A DNA stretch of 64,000 nt. Origin: Candidatus Methylacidiphilales bacterium (GTDB lineage Bacteria > Verrucomicrobiota > Verrucomicrobiia > Methylacidiphilales > CAZTYG01). This document shows, one piece after another, positions 8,860-17,171 of the stretch. Below the pieces are notes generated by a model. It did not search any database, was not told where the DNA came from, and was given only the letters and a program-made list of their open reading frames with translations. The stretch covers positions 42,018-106,017 of the forward strand of contig JANRJG010000024.1 in the NCBI GenBank assembly GCA_033875315.1. Direction: 5' to 3'. The position numbers and the translations under genes were made by a program. Position 1 is the first letter of the stretch, and the number at the start of each line of letters is the position of its first letter.

Positions 8860-11070
8860 ATGTCCCATTTCGCCAAAAAACTCCTGTACGGCATATTCGC
8901 CCCCCTGATTGTCACCGGGCTCGTCTGGCTGTTCCACGATCAGGCCATTTTCCAACGCCTGGAGAATCTGACCCTCGACTGGCGCTTCAACAATTTCCGC
9001 GCCGCCGCCGCCAACAACTCCGACCCGGACCTCTTCCTCATCGCCATCGACCAGGCCTCGATCGACAAATACGGCGGCTGGCCCTGGCCGCGCAACACCC
9101 ATGGCGATCTGCTTTATCTCCTGGAATCCCAGGAGCCCCGTGTCGTGGCTTTCGACATCCTCTTCACCGACCGGCGCGACGAAAAACGCGACCGCTTTCT
9201 GGCCAATAGCGTCCGTGAAGACCAGGCCAACAAGTATTTCGCAGAGAGCCTGAAAAAATCCGGCCGGGTCATCCTCGCCGCCCAGGCCCAGACCGGCGCG
9301 GTGCAGGCGCCCCGTCGCGGACGGATCGACGACGGCCAAACCAAGCCCATCGGCCGGGTGACCGGCGAGGTCATGGACGTGCCCGGGGTGAATTCCTCCG
9401 ACGACGTGCTCCTGCCCATGGCCCTGCTCCGCTATGAGGCCCTCTTCGGCTTCACCGACACCGCCCCCACCCGGGGCAATGACACGGTCCGCCGCACCAT
9501 GCCGATGGTCATCCGTGTCGGGCGCCAGCTCTACCCCAGTTTCGTCACCCAAATCCTCCTGCGCCAATGGAACGTCGACCCCGCACAGGTCACGGTTGAA
9601 TTGGGCCGCTCCATCCAGTTTCCCACCGCCGAGGGCCTGCGCGCCGTTCCCATCAATGACCGCGGCGAATTCCTCATCAACTACCGCCCCAACCTCCGGA
9701 TCGATCAATACCCCTTCGGTTCCCTGGCCCAAAGCCTCTACGACCACACCCAGCTCGGCAAACCCCTTCCGTCGGACTTCCCCAAACTCGCCGGCCGCAC
9801 TGTCATCACCGGCGTCACCGTGGCCGGCCTGATGAACCAGGCCGACACGCCGCTCTCCGGCGCCACCCCTCCGGTCCTGACCCATATCCAAACGCTGGTC
9901 AACATCCACCACAACGACTTCCTCCGTGAAGCCGCGCTTGGGGCCGAAATCTGGGGCTTCCTCATCGTCAGTTGGGCCTCCCTCCTGGGGGTCCGCCGGG
10001 AACGCTTCCTCTTCACCATCGGCGTCCCGATGTTGACCCTTTTTGCCTTCAGCATCGCCTCCCTCGTCCTCTTCAACTACCAGAACCTCATCCTCGATTA
10101 CTTCTGGCCGGTCACGGGTTTCATCGCCCTCCACACCGGCTCCCTCGTCCTCAACTGGATGGAACAACTCAACTCCAAGCAGCAACTCCGCAGCGTTTTT
10201 GCCTCCTACATCGCCCCCAGCGTTTTGAACCAGCTCCTGCAAAGCCCCGACGCCATCCGCCTCGGTGGCGTCCGCAAGCCCGTCACCATCCTTTTCTCCG
10301 ACATCCGTGGATTCACCACCATCAGTGAAAGCCTCCCGGAAGAGGCTCTCGTCGCCCAACTCAACGACTACTTCGAAAAAATGGTCGGCAGCGTCAACCG
10401 CCACCAGGGCACCCTGCACAAGTTCATCGGCGATGCCGTCATGGCCGTCTGGGGTGATGTCGTCTCCAGTTCGCCGGTGGAGGACGCCCAACGGGCGGTC
10501 CGTTCGGCTCTGGAAATGGTCACGCTGGCCGGGGAACTGAACTCCCGCTGGACCGCCGAGGGCAAGCCCCCCTTCCAGATAGGCATCGGCCTCAACTTCG
10601 GCGAGGTCGTGGTCGGCAACATCGGTGCCACCCAGCGGCGCGAATTCACCGTCATCGGTGATGCGGTCAATCTCGCCTCCCGCATCGAGGGCCTGACCAA
10701 GCATTACCGCGCACGGGTGCTCGTCGGGGAATCCCTGGCCGGCATGCTCGAAGGCGCATTCATCCTTAGGTCCGTCGGCCGGATGGTGGTCAAGGGCAAG
10801 ACCAAGTCCGTGGGCATTTACGCCGTGCTGGCGGAAAATGGCAGCGAGGCAGCCGCGGAATATTCACCCAGCTGGCTTCTCCGTTACGAGGAAGCCTACC
10901 GCGCTTTCACCGGGCGGGATTTCGAAGGGGCGGAAAAACGCTTCCAGGACTGCCTCAACCAGGTGCCGGACGACTTCCTCTGCACCCTCTACCTCAATGC
11001 CTGCCGGGATTACATCGCGCACCCCCCGCCCGAGGACTGGGATGCCACGGTGGAAATGAAGGAAAAATAA
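8860..11070 (+). CDS. CHASE2-domain adenylate cyclase
   Basis: A 736-residue class III nucleotide cyclase. After one N-terminal membrane helix comes an extracytoplasmic CHASE2 sensor domain (about residues 30-330, with LFLIAIDQASIDKYGGWPWPR and VVAFDILFTDRR), then three clustered membrane helices (about 340-440), then the catalytic domain. The metal-binding aspartates are visible in LFSDIRGFTTIS and FIGDAVMAVWGD, the adenine-selecting Lys precedes FIGDAV, and the Asp in FTVIGDAVNLASRIE completes the adenylate-type pair, so ATP to cAMP is the expected reaction. I chose the ATG at 8860; an in-frame TTG at 8830 adds ten non-helical residues. It is divergent from the TpsA/TpsB/FecR operon. Confidence 0.93.
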   Translation: MSHFAKKLLYGIFAPLIVTGLVWLFHDQAIFQRLENLTLDWRFNNFRAAAANNSDPDLFLIAIDQASIDKYGGWPWPRNTHGDLLYLLESQEPRVVAFDILFTDRRDEKRDRFLANSVREDQANKYFAESLKKSGRVILAAQAQTGAVQAPRRGRIDDGQTKPIGRVTGEVMDVPGVNSSDDVLLPMALLRYEALFGFTDTAPTRGNDTVRRTMPMVIRVGRQLYPSFVTQILLRQWNVDPAQVTVELGRSIQFPTAEGLRAVPINDRGEFLINYRPNLRIDQYPFGSLAQSLYDHTQLGKPLPSDFPKLAGRTVITGVTVAGLMNQADTPLSGATPPVLTHIQTLVNIHHNDFLREAALGAEIWGFLIVSWASLLGVRRERFLFTIGVPMLTLFAFSIASLVLFNYQNLILDYFWPVTGFIALHTGSLVLNWMEQLNSKQQLRSVFASYIAPSVLNQLLQSPDAIRLGGVRKPVTILFSDIRGFTTISESLPEEALVAQLNDYFEKMVGSVNRHQGTLHKFIGDAVMAVWGDVVSSSPVEDAQRAVRSALEMVTLAGELNSRWTAEGKPPFQIGIGLNFGEVVVGNIGATQRREFTVIGDAVNLASRIEGLTKHYRARVLVGESLAGMLEGAFILRSVGRMVVKGKTKSVGIYAVLAENGSEAAAEYSPSWLLRYEEAYRAFTGRDFEGAEKRFQDCLNQVPDDFLCTLYLNACRDYIAHPPPEDWDATVEMKEK

Positions 11071-11112
11071 GTCTTTCCCCAAACTTCGCACCTCCCTGCC
11101 TCCGCGCCTTTT

Positions 11113-12153
11113 TTATCCCACTCCAGCAAACCGGGCGGCCTGATAGATCGGATCGATTTCTCGGCCATCCAACAAGGCATCGGCCAACTGCCGGGCCAGA
11201 AGCGGGGCCATCATCGCGCCGCGCGAACCCAACCCGTTCAGGGTCCAGACGAAGGGATGTTCCGGGTGAGGTCCGACCGCCGGCAGGCGGTCCTGCAAGA
11301 TCGGACGGATCCCCACCCGGTGATCAAGGATTTCCGGTCGCGGCGGCAAACCGAGCGCACACCAACCGGCCAGGATTTCTTCCCGGCCTTCGGACGAGGG
11401 TCCGGCATCGAATCCGTCCCAGCGATAGGTGGACCCCACCCGGTAAACCCCGTCGCCCAGGGGAATGACAAAATGACCGCGCATCCACACGGCCCCTTCC
11501 GGTCCTTGGTGGGAGCGAACAGTCAGGATTTCGCCCCTGGCCGCCTTCCAGGGCAAGCGGGTGAACCAGGGATCACCCCCGCTGTGGCCCGGACATAAAA
11601 TCAGGTGGTCGTAGCCCTCCCCCCTCCACTTCCACCTCCACCTCAACGCGTGGCGGTCTGTTTCGATTTCCCGGTGATCCACCACGCCCCGGACCAGGGG
11701 AATCCCGGCCCGCTCCAGCACAGCGGGTAGGCAACCGTAGTCGAACCATCCCCCTCCACGGATGCGCACCCCACCGAAGACCAGGCGACCACCTTCCGTC
11801 TCGGGCAATGTTTCCGTCCACGCGGCATAGGCCGGATCCCGCTTCCGCCTGTCCCATCGCTCCCGTTCTCCTGCATCACGGAAAAAACGTTCGATCGGCA
11901 TCGGATGCCAGACCGGACGCCCAAGCCTTGCGGTGATGCCGGAGAATGTTTCCTCCGCGGCGGCCAGGAATCGTGCGGTCCCGGGAAGAAGGGTCAGACG
12001 GATGCCGGTGACCGGATTGACCAAACCCGCCGCTGCGCGTGATGCCGAGGGGCGCAAGGGATCGTCGCCCACCACCACATGGACCCCCCTCTGTTGGAGC
12101 TCCAGGGCCGTGAGGGTTCCCGCAATGCCCGCGCCAACGACGAGGATGCGCAT
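11113..12153 (-). CDS. FAD-dependent oxidoreductase, DAO family
   Basis: A 346-residue protein with an N-terminal Rossmann FAD motif (VVGAGIAGTLTALELQQRG) and a C-terminal region typical of D-amino-acid/glycine oxidase relatives (VGIRPILQDRLPAVGPHPE, then NGLGSRGAMMAPLLA). The NGLGSRG ending also resembles the oxidase half of MnmC, the tRNA wobble-uridine enzyme, but there is no methyltransferase half here. The substrate is therefore left open. The stop lies 42 bp from the convergent cyclase stop. It is the last gene of a short minus-strand pair with the small membrane protein at 12205-12414, 51 bp upstream. Confidence 0.82.
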   Translation of the reverse strand: MRILVVGAGIAGTLTALELQQRGVHVVVGDDPLRPSASRAAAGLVNPVTGIRLTLLPGTARFLAAAEETFSGITARLGRPVWHPMPIERFFRDAGERERWDRRKRDPAYAAWTETLPETEGGRLVFGGVRIRGGGWFDYGCLPAVLERAGIPLVRGVVDHREIETDRHALRWRWKWRGEGYDHLILCPGHSGGDPWFTRLPWKAARGEILTVRSHQGPEGAVWMRGHFVIPLGDGVYRVGSTYRWDGFDAGPSSEGREEILAGWCALGLPPRPEILDHRVGIRPILQDRLPAVGPHPEHPFVWTLNGLGSRGAMMAPLLARQLADALLDGREIDPIYQAARFAGVG

Positions 12154-12204
12154 GGAGGCGGCAGCGGGTGGAACGGCGCGGGGCGGTGCCCCGGCCCGGT
12201 GGAA

Positions 12205-12414
12205 TCAAACTTCTTCGGAACCTTCCGCAGCGGCGGCAAGGGCCAGGCCGGAGAGCAGAATGACCAGACCGACGGCGGCCAGGAACCACAGCACGGGCCG
12301 GAGGATCGGCACGGTGTTCATGACCACATTCAACCCGGTGAGCGCGGCACAGGTGGCGGCCATGCCCCCGCCCTTGACCGCTATGATGTAACCGAGGACT
12401 TCCTGTGCTTTCAT
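12205..12414 (-). CDS. Small two-helix membrane protein, unknown function
   Basis: A 69-residue protein starting at the ATG at 12414 (MKAQEVLGYII). The frame is open upstream to 12540, but that extension is proline- and glycine-rich, lacks membrane character and runs into the start region of the divergent TPR gene. Two hydrophobic segments are visible, roughly residues 8-34 (with a short GGGM break) and 38-62, and the tail is acidic (AEGSEEV). I do not recognise a family. It lies upstream of the FAD oxidoreductase in the same direction, which may indicate co-transcription. Confidence 0.55.
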   Translation of the reverse strand: MKAQEVLGYIIAVKGGGMAATCAALTGLNVVMNTVPILRPVLWFLAAVGLVILLSGLALAAAAEGSEEV

Positions 12415-12520
12415 GGGACGAAAATGCCCCGCCAGTAGCCCTTGGCAAGCGGGAACTGGACCCCGGTCCGGGCCGACGAGATCCATCTTTCCCGTTGGCA
12501 GAAAGAGAGCAACCGCTACC

Positions 12521-13003
12521 TTGACCCGCGTGCTATTCAAGCAACGGTTGAACGCCGCCCTCGGTTACATGAATCTCGACATGACCGGAGAGGCCCTGGC
12601 CGAGTTGGATTCCCTCCCGCCGGAGGAACTCCACCTCCCGGAGGTCTACGCCGTCCGCACCGCCATCCTGATCCGCCGCCGCGATTGGGAAGGGGCGCTC
12701 GACCTGGCCCGCAACCTTTGCCGCAGCCATCCCGACCAACCCTCGCCCTTCCTGGATCTGGCCTTTTGCCTGCATGAACTCCGGCGCACCGAGGAGGCCA
12801 AACAAACCCTCCTCGCAGGGCCCCCCATCCTCCGGCAAACCGGCATTTTTTTCTACAACCTGGCCTGCTACGAAGCCCAACTGGGGAACCTCGGCCCGGC
12901 CCGAGATTATCTCAACCAGGCCGTGCGGATGGACGAACGTTACCGGGAAATGGCGCTGGGCGATCCCGATCTGGACCCTCTCAAAAATCCCCCCCAAGAC
13001 TGA
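12521..13003 (+). CDS. Small TPR-repeat protein
   Basis: About 160 residues of paired helices with TPR spacing: [20 protein letters not shown], then [20 protein letters not shown], then [20 protein letters not shown], then [20 protein letters not shown]. There is no signal peptide, so it is probably a cytoplasmic scaffold. The start is uncertain. No ATG fits; a TTG at 12521 has a purine-rich GAAAGAGAG about 12 bases upstream and a GTG at 12530 is an alternative. The open frame from 12413 collides with the divergent gene. Only 5 bp separate it from dtd, so the two are co-transcribed. Confidence 0.7.
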   Translation: MTRVLFKQRLNAALGYMNLDMTGEALAELDSLPPEELHLPEVYAVRTAILIRRRDWEGALDLARNLCRSHPDQPSPFLDLAFCLHELRRTEEAKQTLLAGPPILRQTGIFFYNLACYEAQLGNLGPARDYLNQAVRMDERYREMALGDPDLDPLKNPPQD

Positions 13004-13008
13004 TTCCC

Positions 13009-13461
13009 ATGCGTGCGGTCATTCAGCGTGTCCGTTCCGCCGAGGTCCGCGTGGGAGAGGAAGTGACCGGCAAGATCGGCCATGGCCTGCTCATTCTGCT
13101 GGGAGTCGAAGCCCGCGACCAGAATGGGGATGCCGAATGGACGGCCCAAAAAACCCTCAATCTGCGGATTTTTGAAGATGCTGAAGGCGTGATGAACCGC
13201 TCGGTCCTCGAATCCGGCGGCGGGCTGCTGATCGTCAGCCAGTTCACCCTTCTCGCCAGCACCCGCAAAGGCAACCGCCCCTCCTACCAGCAGGCCGCCC
13301 GGCCGGAAATCGCCGTGCCCCTTTACGAATGGTTCGTCGCCCGTTGCCGGGAATGGAGCGGGCGGGAAGTGGCCACCGGAAGATTCGGCGCCGACATGCA
13401 GGTCCATCTGGTCAACGACGGCCCGGTCACCATCCTCCTGGATTCCCACCTGAGGGAGTAG
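13009..13461 (+). CDS. dtd: D-aminoacyl-tRNA deacylase
   Basis: A 150-residue protein, full length for the family. It removes D-amino acids (and glycine from tRNA-Ala) from mischarged tRNAs, using the tRNA 2-prime hydroxyl. Both cross-dimer signature motifs are present: [12 protein letters not shown] (SQxT) and the C-terminal [11 protein letters not shown] (GP motif). The N-terminus [15 protein letters not shown] is also typical. It directly follows the TPR gene with a 5-bp gap and ends about 100 bp before a convergent gene. Confidence 0.96.
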   Translation: MRAVIQRVRSAEVRVGEEVTGKIGHGLLILLGVEARDQNGDAEWTAQKTLNLRIFEDAEGVMNRSVLESGGGLLIVSQFTLLASTRKGNRPSYQQAARPEIAVPLYEWFVARCREWSGREVATGRFGADMQVHLVNDGPVTILLDSHLRE

Positions 13462-13529
13462 GCAACGTGGCGAGTGTTGAGTTTTAAGAATTAACTTTTT
13501 AAGCGGGGATATTGATTGCTTCCTTGCTT

Positions 13530-13557
13530 AAACTTAATACTTACAAACTTAATACTT
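13530..13557. repeat. Short direct repeat in AT-rich convergent junction
   Basis: The 13-mer AAACTTAATACTT occurs twice, at 13530-13542 and 13545-13557, within an AT-rich stretch (about 13,470-13,560) between the convergent dtd and L,D-transpeptidase genes. No clear hairpin terminator with a T-tract was recognised. Confidence 0.6.
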
Positions 13558-13559
13558 TG

Positions 13560-14582
13560 TTAGTCCACGATCTCCACCAGGGTGCCGACCTCGACCTTGG
13601 AGAAAAAGGCCCGTGCTTTTTCATAGGGCATGCGGATGCAGCCGTGCGAAGCGGGATATCCGGGAAGGACGCCGGCGTGGAGGCCGAAATCGCCGCAACT
13701 CAGCCGCATGAAAAACGGCATCGGGGCATCTTCATAGAGGGTCGATTTCCAATCGCGGTATTTGTTGGTCACCACATAAGAGCCTTTCGGCGTTTGGAAG
13801 CCGGGCCGGCCCGTGGAAACGGGTGAAGAGTCCACCGGGTTGCCGTCCCGGTAGAGGGTGGCCCGCTGGCGCCGCAGATCGACGCGGACCAGCAGGGACT
13901 GGTCGGACGGATCCTTGCCCAGGAGGAGACGGACCACGGCGGTGTGCTGATTGCGCCCGGCCAACCAGATGGCCTCGGTTTTGTGTCGGCGGGTTTCCGC
14001 GCCGGGATCGGCTCCAGCTTCCAAAAGCAAGCGCGCCGCTTCCAACTGTCCGGTGGCGGAAGCCAGCATCAAGGGGGTCACCCCCTGTTCCCGCCGGAGG
14101 TAATAGTCCAACGACCCGTCGCCCACGGCTTGGAGGAAGGCGGGCCCGGCCGGAGTCACCAATGGCTTGTTGGGGTCAGTCCCGTTTTTCAGCAGTCCGG
14201 CCACCACCCCGGTTTGGCGCCGGGCCAGGGCCCAGCCGAGGGCGGTCTGGCCGGAGGGCGGAAGTATCGCGGCACGGGCCGGACCCTCCAGGACCCGGTT
14301 GCCCCCCTCGCGCACAAGCACCTCCACTGCTTCCGAACGGCCTTCGGCCAGGGCCGCCCCCAGCGCTGTTTCCCCATCCGGACCGGCCAGACCCGGATCC
14401 ACCCCGGAAAGCAGAAGCAAACGCAACCGGTCCACATCACCCTCACGTGCTGCTATGACCAATGCACCGGGATCGGGAACAATGTGCCGTTTCTCCAATT
14501 CCTGCCGTGCCGCCTCGGGGGCGTCTTTCTGGCAAGCACAGAGCAGCACGGCCGCACAGAGGGCGCTCAGCGGGGCTTTCAT
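13560..14582 (-). CDS. Ankyrin-repeat L,D-transpeptidase lipoprotein (YkuD family)
   Basis: A 340-residue protein from the ATG at 14582, which opens a lipoprotein-type signal (MKAPLSALCAAVLLCAC, lipidated Cys at about 17). Residues about 35-215 are four to five ankyrin repeats (for example GVTPLMLASATGQLEAARLL and GDVDRLRLLLLSGVDP). Residues about 220-340 are a YkuD catalytic domain with the complete HxG...SHGC signature (FGLHAGVLPGYPASHGCIRM). It should cross-link or anchor peptidoglycan in the periplasm, with ankyrin repeats giving a protein-binding arm. The upstream CofH-like gene ends 7 bp before the start, so the two are probably co-transcribed. The frame is open upstream to 14714, but that part has no signal sequence. 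Confidence 0.85.
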   Translation of the reverse strand: MKAPLSALCAAVLLCACQKDAPEAARQELEKRHIVPDPGALVIAAREGDVDRLRLLLLSGVDPGLAGPDGETALGAALAEGRSEAVEVLVREGGNRVLEGPARAAILPPSGQTALGWALARRQTGVVAGLLKNGTDPNKPLVTPAGPAFLQAVGDGSLDYYLRREQGVTPLMLASATGQLEAARLLLEAGADPGAETRRHKTEAIWLAGRNQHTAVVRLLLGKDPSDQSLLVRVDLRRQRATLYRDGNPVDSSPVSTGRPGFQTPKGSYVVTNKYRDWKSTLYEDAPMPFFMRLSCGDFGLHAGVLPGYPASHGCIRMPYEKARAFFSKVEVGTLVEIVD

Positions 14583-14589
14583 GAAAGAA

Positions 14590-15684
14590 TCATACCACAG
14601 CAGCCAAGCCGGGCGCCCGGGTCTCCGGCACCTCTCGCCGGGGCAGCAACCGGTAGGTGGTGCTCCGCTCGGCGGGTTCCCAGCCCGCGGCCAAAAGCAG
14701 CCTGCGGATCTCACCCGGGGTCAGGCATTCCCCGTGTGCCCCACCGGATTCCCGTGTGATCGATTCTTCGTAAAGCGTCCCGCCAAAATCGTTGCAGCCC
14801 CAGTCCAGTGAAGCGACGGCCCGGGCCGGGCCCAGTTTGACCCACGATGTCTGGAGGTTGGGGATGAGATGGTCGAAGTACACCCGGGCCAAAGGGTAAA
14901 GCCGCTGCGCGCGTTCCATGGATCGTTGTTCAAACCCGGCAAAGTCGCGGGATTCCACCCGGCCGGGCACCATCCGGCTGCCCAGCCGGTTGCGGTAGGG
15001 AATGAAGGCCAGCGGGACCAATTCGGTGAATCCCCCGGTGTCTTCCTGGATTCTTTGCAGGATCGAAAAGTGCTCCCGGATGTCCTCCCAAGTCTCGATA
15101 TGGCCATACATGACAGTGGCGGTCGATTTCAAACCCATCCCGTGGGCCGTACGCACGATTTGCTCCCATGTGGCGGCCCCCAGTTTGTTGCCCGAAAGCT
15201 CGCCGCGAACCCGGTCGACCAAGATTTCTGCCGCCGTGCCCGGCATCGTGTCGAGCCCGCTGTCGATCAGTTCGCCCAGCACGGACTCCAGGTCGCGACC
15301 GCTGCTTCGCCGCATGTGTTCAATCTCCATCGGTGAAAAAGCGTGAACATGGATGCCGGGGAAGTGCTCCTTGATGGATCGCACCAGAGCGGCGTAGTCC
15401 TCCAGCCGCCAACCAGGGTGAATCCCCCCTTGGAGACAAACTTCGGTCACCCAGGGAGTCAGGGAAAGCCGTTCGATCACCTCCCCGGCCGTGCGGTCAT
15501 AAGCATCGGCATCAGAGGCCTTTCGTTGGAAGCCACAGAAACTGCAGCCCACCGTGCAGATGTTGGTGAAGTTGGCGTTGCGATTGACCACATACGTCAC
15601 ACGGTTCCCGTGCCGCCGGTTGTTCAGGCGGGCTGCTTCCGCTTGCAGCTCGGGCAGGGACAAGTCCCAAGGGTCTTCACGCAT
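14590..15684 (-). CDS. Radical SAM enzyme of the CofH/MqnC/MqnE group, CofH-like
   Basis: A 364-residue radical SAM protein. The CxxxCxxC cluster motif is CTVGCSFCGF, preceded by RVTYVVNRNANFTNI. Further motifs are EVCLQGGIHPGW, HVHAFSPMEIEHM, DSGLDTMPGTAAEILVDRVR, TATVMYGHIETWEDI and a C-terminal GGTLYEESITRESGGAHG. The last is closest to CofH, the tyrosine-using subunit of FO (coenzyme F420 chromophore) synthase. The sister enzymes MqnC and MqnE of the futalosine menaquinone route share most motifs, so they remain possible. No CofG or other F420 or menaquinone gene is in the window. It precedes the L,D-transpeptidase gene by 7 bp. Confidence 0.82.
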   Translation of the reverse strand: MREDPWDLSLPELQAEAARLNNRRHGNRVTYVVNRNANFTNICTVGCSFCGFQRKASDADAYDRTAGEVIERLSLTPWVTEVCLQGGIHPGWRLEDYAALVRSIKEHFPGIHVHAFSPMEIEHMRRSSGRDLESVLGELIDSGLDTMPGTAAEILVDRVRGELSGNKLGAATWEQIVRTAHGMGLKSTATVMYGHIETWEDIREHFSILQRIQEDTGGFTELVPLAFIPYRNRLGSRMVPGRVESRDFAGFEQRSMERAQRLYPLARVYFDHLIPNLQTSWVKLGPARAVASLDWGCNDFGGTLYEESITRESGGAHGECLTPGEIRRLLLAAGWEPAERSTTYRLLPRREVPETRAPGLAAVV

Positions 15685-15769
15685 CGGCCCATTTAAGCCG
15701 GGTCCACTCCCGGGTCAATCCGCGGCACGCCTTCTTCCCAAGAGAACCCCGATGTCGTAGGATCGCTGG

Positions 15770-16213
15770 ATGAACCGGCACCTTGCGCGGAAGGGTGGAA
15801 TCCTCAAATCCCTGCTCTTGTTCCTCGGCGGAGGATTCCTTCTGCTAGGGTTGGCCTTGGCCGGATTGGCCTGGTATGTCAAAACCCGTATCGAATCCGG
15901 TGGTGGATTACACGCCATGGCCAACCGGATGGCCGCCGAACTACTCACCCAGGCCCGCCCCGCCCTCGAAAAAGCCCTTCCCCCCGGTGAAGAAAACCGG
16001 CTGAACGACATCCTCGATCTCCTGCAACGCCGCGCCCCAGGACTGACAGAGCAACAAAGCCAGTCCTTCGCCCTGGCGGTCGAAGCCCTGTGCCGCAACC
16101 TACAAGATGGTTCCCTTTCCGAATCCGATGCCCGCACCTTCCTTGATGAACTTTCCCGCCTGCTGGCTCCGCCCGCGGACGTTCTCGATTCGGGAAACCT
16201 CGGTTCCAAGTAG
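15770..16213 (+). CDS. Single-pass membrane protein, unknown function
   Basis: A 147-residue protein. Basic N-terminus (MNRHLARKGG), one strong membrane helix at about residues 13-37 (LLLFLGGGFLLLGLALAGLA), then an all-helical soluble domain of about 105 residues rich in Ala, Leu, Glu and Arg. The start is supported by AGGA about 8 bases upstream of the ATG. The topology suggests an inner-membrane anchor with a periplasmic or cytoplasmic helical domain. No family recognised. It is divergent from the CofH-like gene and 76 bp upstream of the metallo-beta-lactamase-fold gene. Confidence 0.68.
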   Translation: MNRHLARKGGILKSLLLFLGGGFLLLGLALAGLAWYVKTRIESGGGLHAMANRMAAELLTQARPALEKALPPGEENRLNDILDLLQRRAPGLTEQQSQSFALAVEALCRNLQDGSLSESDARTFLDELSRLLAPPADVLDSGNLGSK

Positions 16214-16289
16214 CGGGACCTGCAAGGGAAACGCTCCGGTTGCAGGGATTTGGGATTGCGCCGCCCCCGGGTACGGCCATTTTGGACGG

Positions 16290-17126
16290 GTGACCCGGTT
16301 CTGCGCCCTCTTCTTCTGTTTTCTGACCCTGCTCCCCGTGATCGGGGTGGCTGCGCCCAACGGAAGACTGCCGGTTCGCCCCGCGCAGCAAACGGAAAGC
16401 ACCACCCCAGCCCCGCCAACACCGGCGCCGCTCCCCGCCCCCGCCTCCACCCCGGCCGAACCCACCGAAGGCACCCTCGCCCGGTGGTTCGGCCACGCCT
16501 TCGTCTTCCTCACTTCGCAGTCCGGCGTCCGCATCGCCCTCAACCCGTTCACCGAAGGCACGGTCGATTACAAAATCCCTGACAACCTGCCCGCAGAAAT
16601 TGTCCTCATCAGTTCGGAGTCCTCCGACCACTCGGGCGGACAGCACATCTTCGGCATCCCCCAGATCTTCCGCAGCCTCGCCGGGGTCGGGGCCAACCGG
16701 GCCAACGGCATCCCCTTCCGCGGCATCAACACCTGGCGCGACGCCGAGGGTGGCAAGCGCCTGGGCCGCAACACGGTCTATGTCATCGAGGTCGACGGGC
16801 TCCGCTTCTGCCACCTGGGCACCCTCGGCCACCCCCTCGGTTCCCGCGACGTTTCCGCCATCGGCCAGGTCGATGTGCTCTTCCTCCCCGTCGGCACCCT
16901 CGACCTCAGCCCACGCGAAATCCTCCGCAATGCCGAATTGCTCGGAGCCAAATGGATCGTGCCCATCACTTACAAAACGCCCAAGAACACCAAGGTCGAT
17001 CTCCGCCCCCTGGACGCCATCGATTTCACCGCCTTCCCCGTCCGCAAGTTGGATGGAAGCGAATACCGCTTCTCGGCCAAAACTCTGCCCTCCCAACCCA
17101 CCGTGCTGGAATGGCGGGACCCCTGA
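16290..17126 (+). CDS. Exported metallo-beta-lactamase-fold protein with degenerate metal motif
   Basis: About 278 residues from a GTG at 16290, which opens a signal peptide (VTRFCALFFCFLTLLPVIG, Ala-Ala). A Pro/Ala-rich linker precedes the domain. The fold is recognisable: WFGHAFVFLTSQSGVRIALN, then VLISSESSDHSGG, then FRGINTWRD, then VDGLRFCHLGTLGHPLG, then VDVLFLPVGT. In active relatives the second segment reads HxHxDH; here it is ESSDHS, so both leading histidines are gone while the Asp-His pair remains. The protein is probably not a standard di-metal hydrolase. An open frame to 16107 overlaps the previous gene and is not used. purD follows after 45 bp. Confidence 0.74.
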   Translation: MTRFCALFFCFLTLLPVIGVAAPNGRLPVRPAQQTESTTPAPPTPAPLPAPASTPAEPTEGTLARWFGHAFVFLTSQSGVRIALNPFTEGTVDYKIPDNLPAEIVLISSESSDHSGGQHIFGIPQIFRSLAGVGANRANGIPFRGINTWRDAEGGKRLGRNTVYVIEVDGLRFCHLGTLGHPLGSRDVSAIGQVDVLFLPVGTLDLSPREILRNAELLGAKWIVPITYKTPKNTKVDLRPLDAIDFTAFPVRKLDGSEYRFSAKTLPSQPTVLEWRDP

Positions 17127-17171
17127 AGCAACCACCCAAGGATTCCCCCTCCATTTCTTCCCGACTTCTTC

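Noticed and set aside
8734..10704. 656-codon open frame antisense to the adenylate cyclase
   Set aside because: It lies entirely opposite a well-supported gene, is a low-complexity Gly/Asp/Glu/Val-rich translation typical of GC-rich antisense frames, and shows no domain.
11071..11112. T-rich run between the cyclase and FAD oxidoreductase ends as a terminator
   Set aside because: No stem precedes the T-run on either strand.
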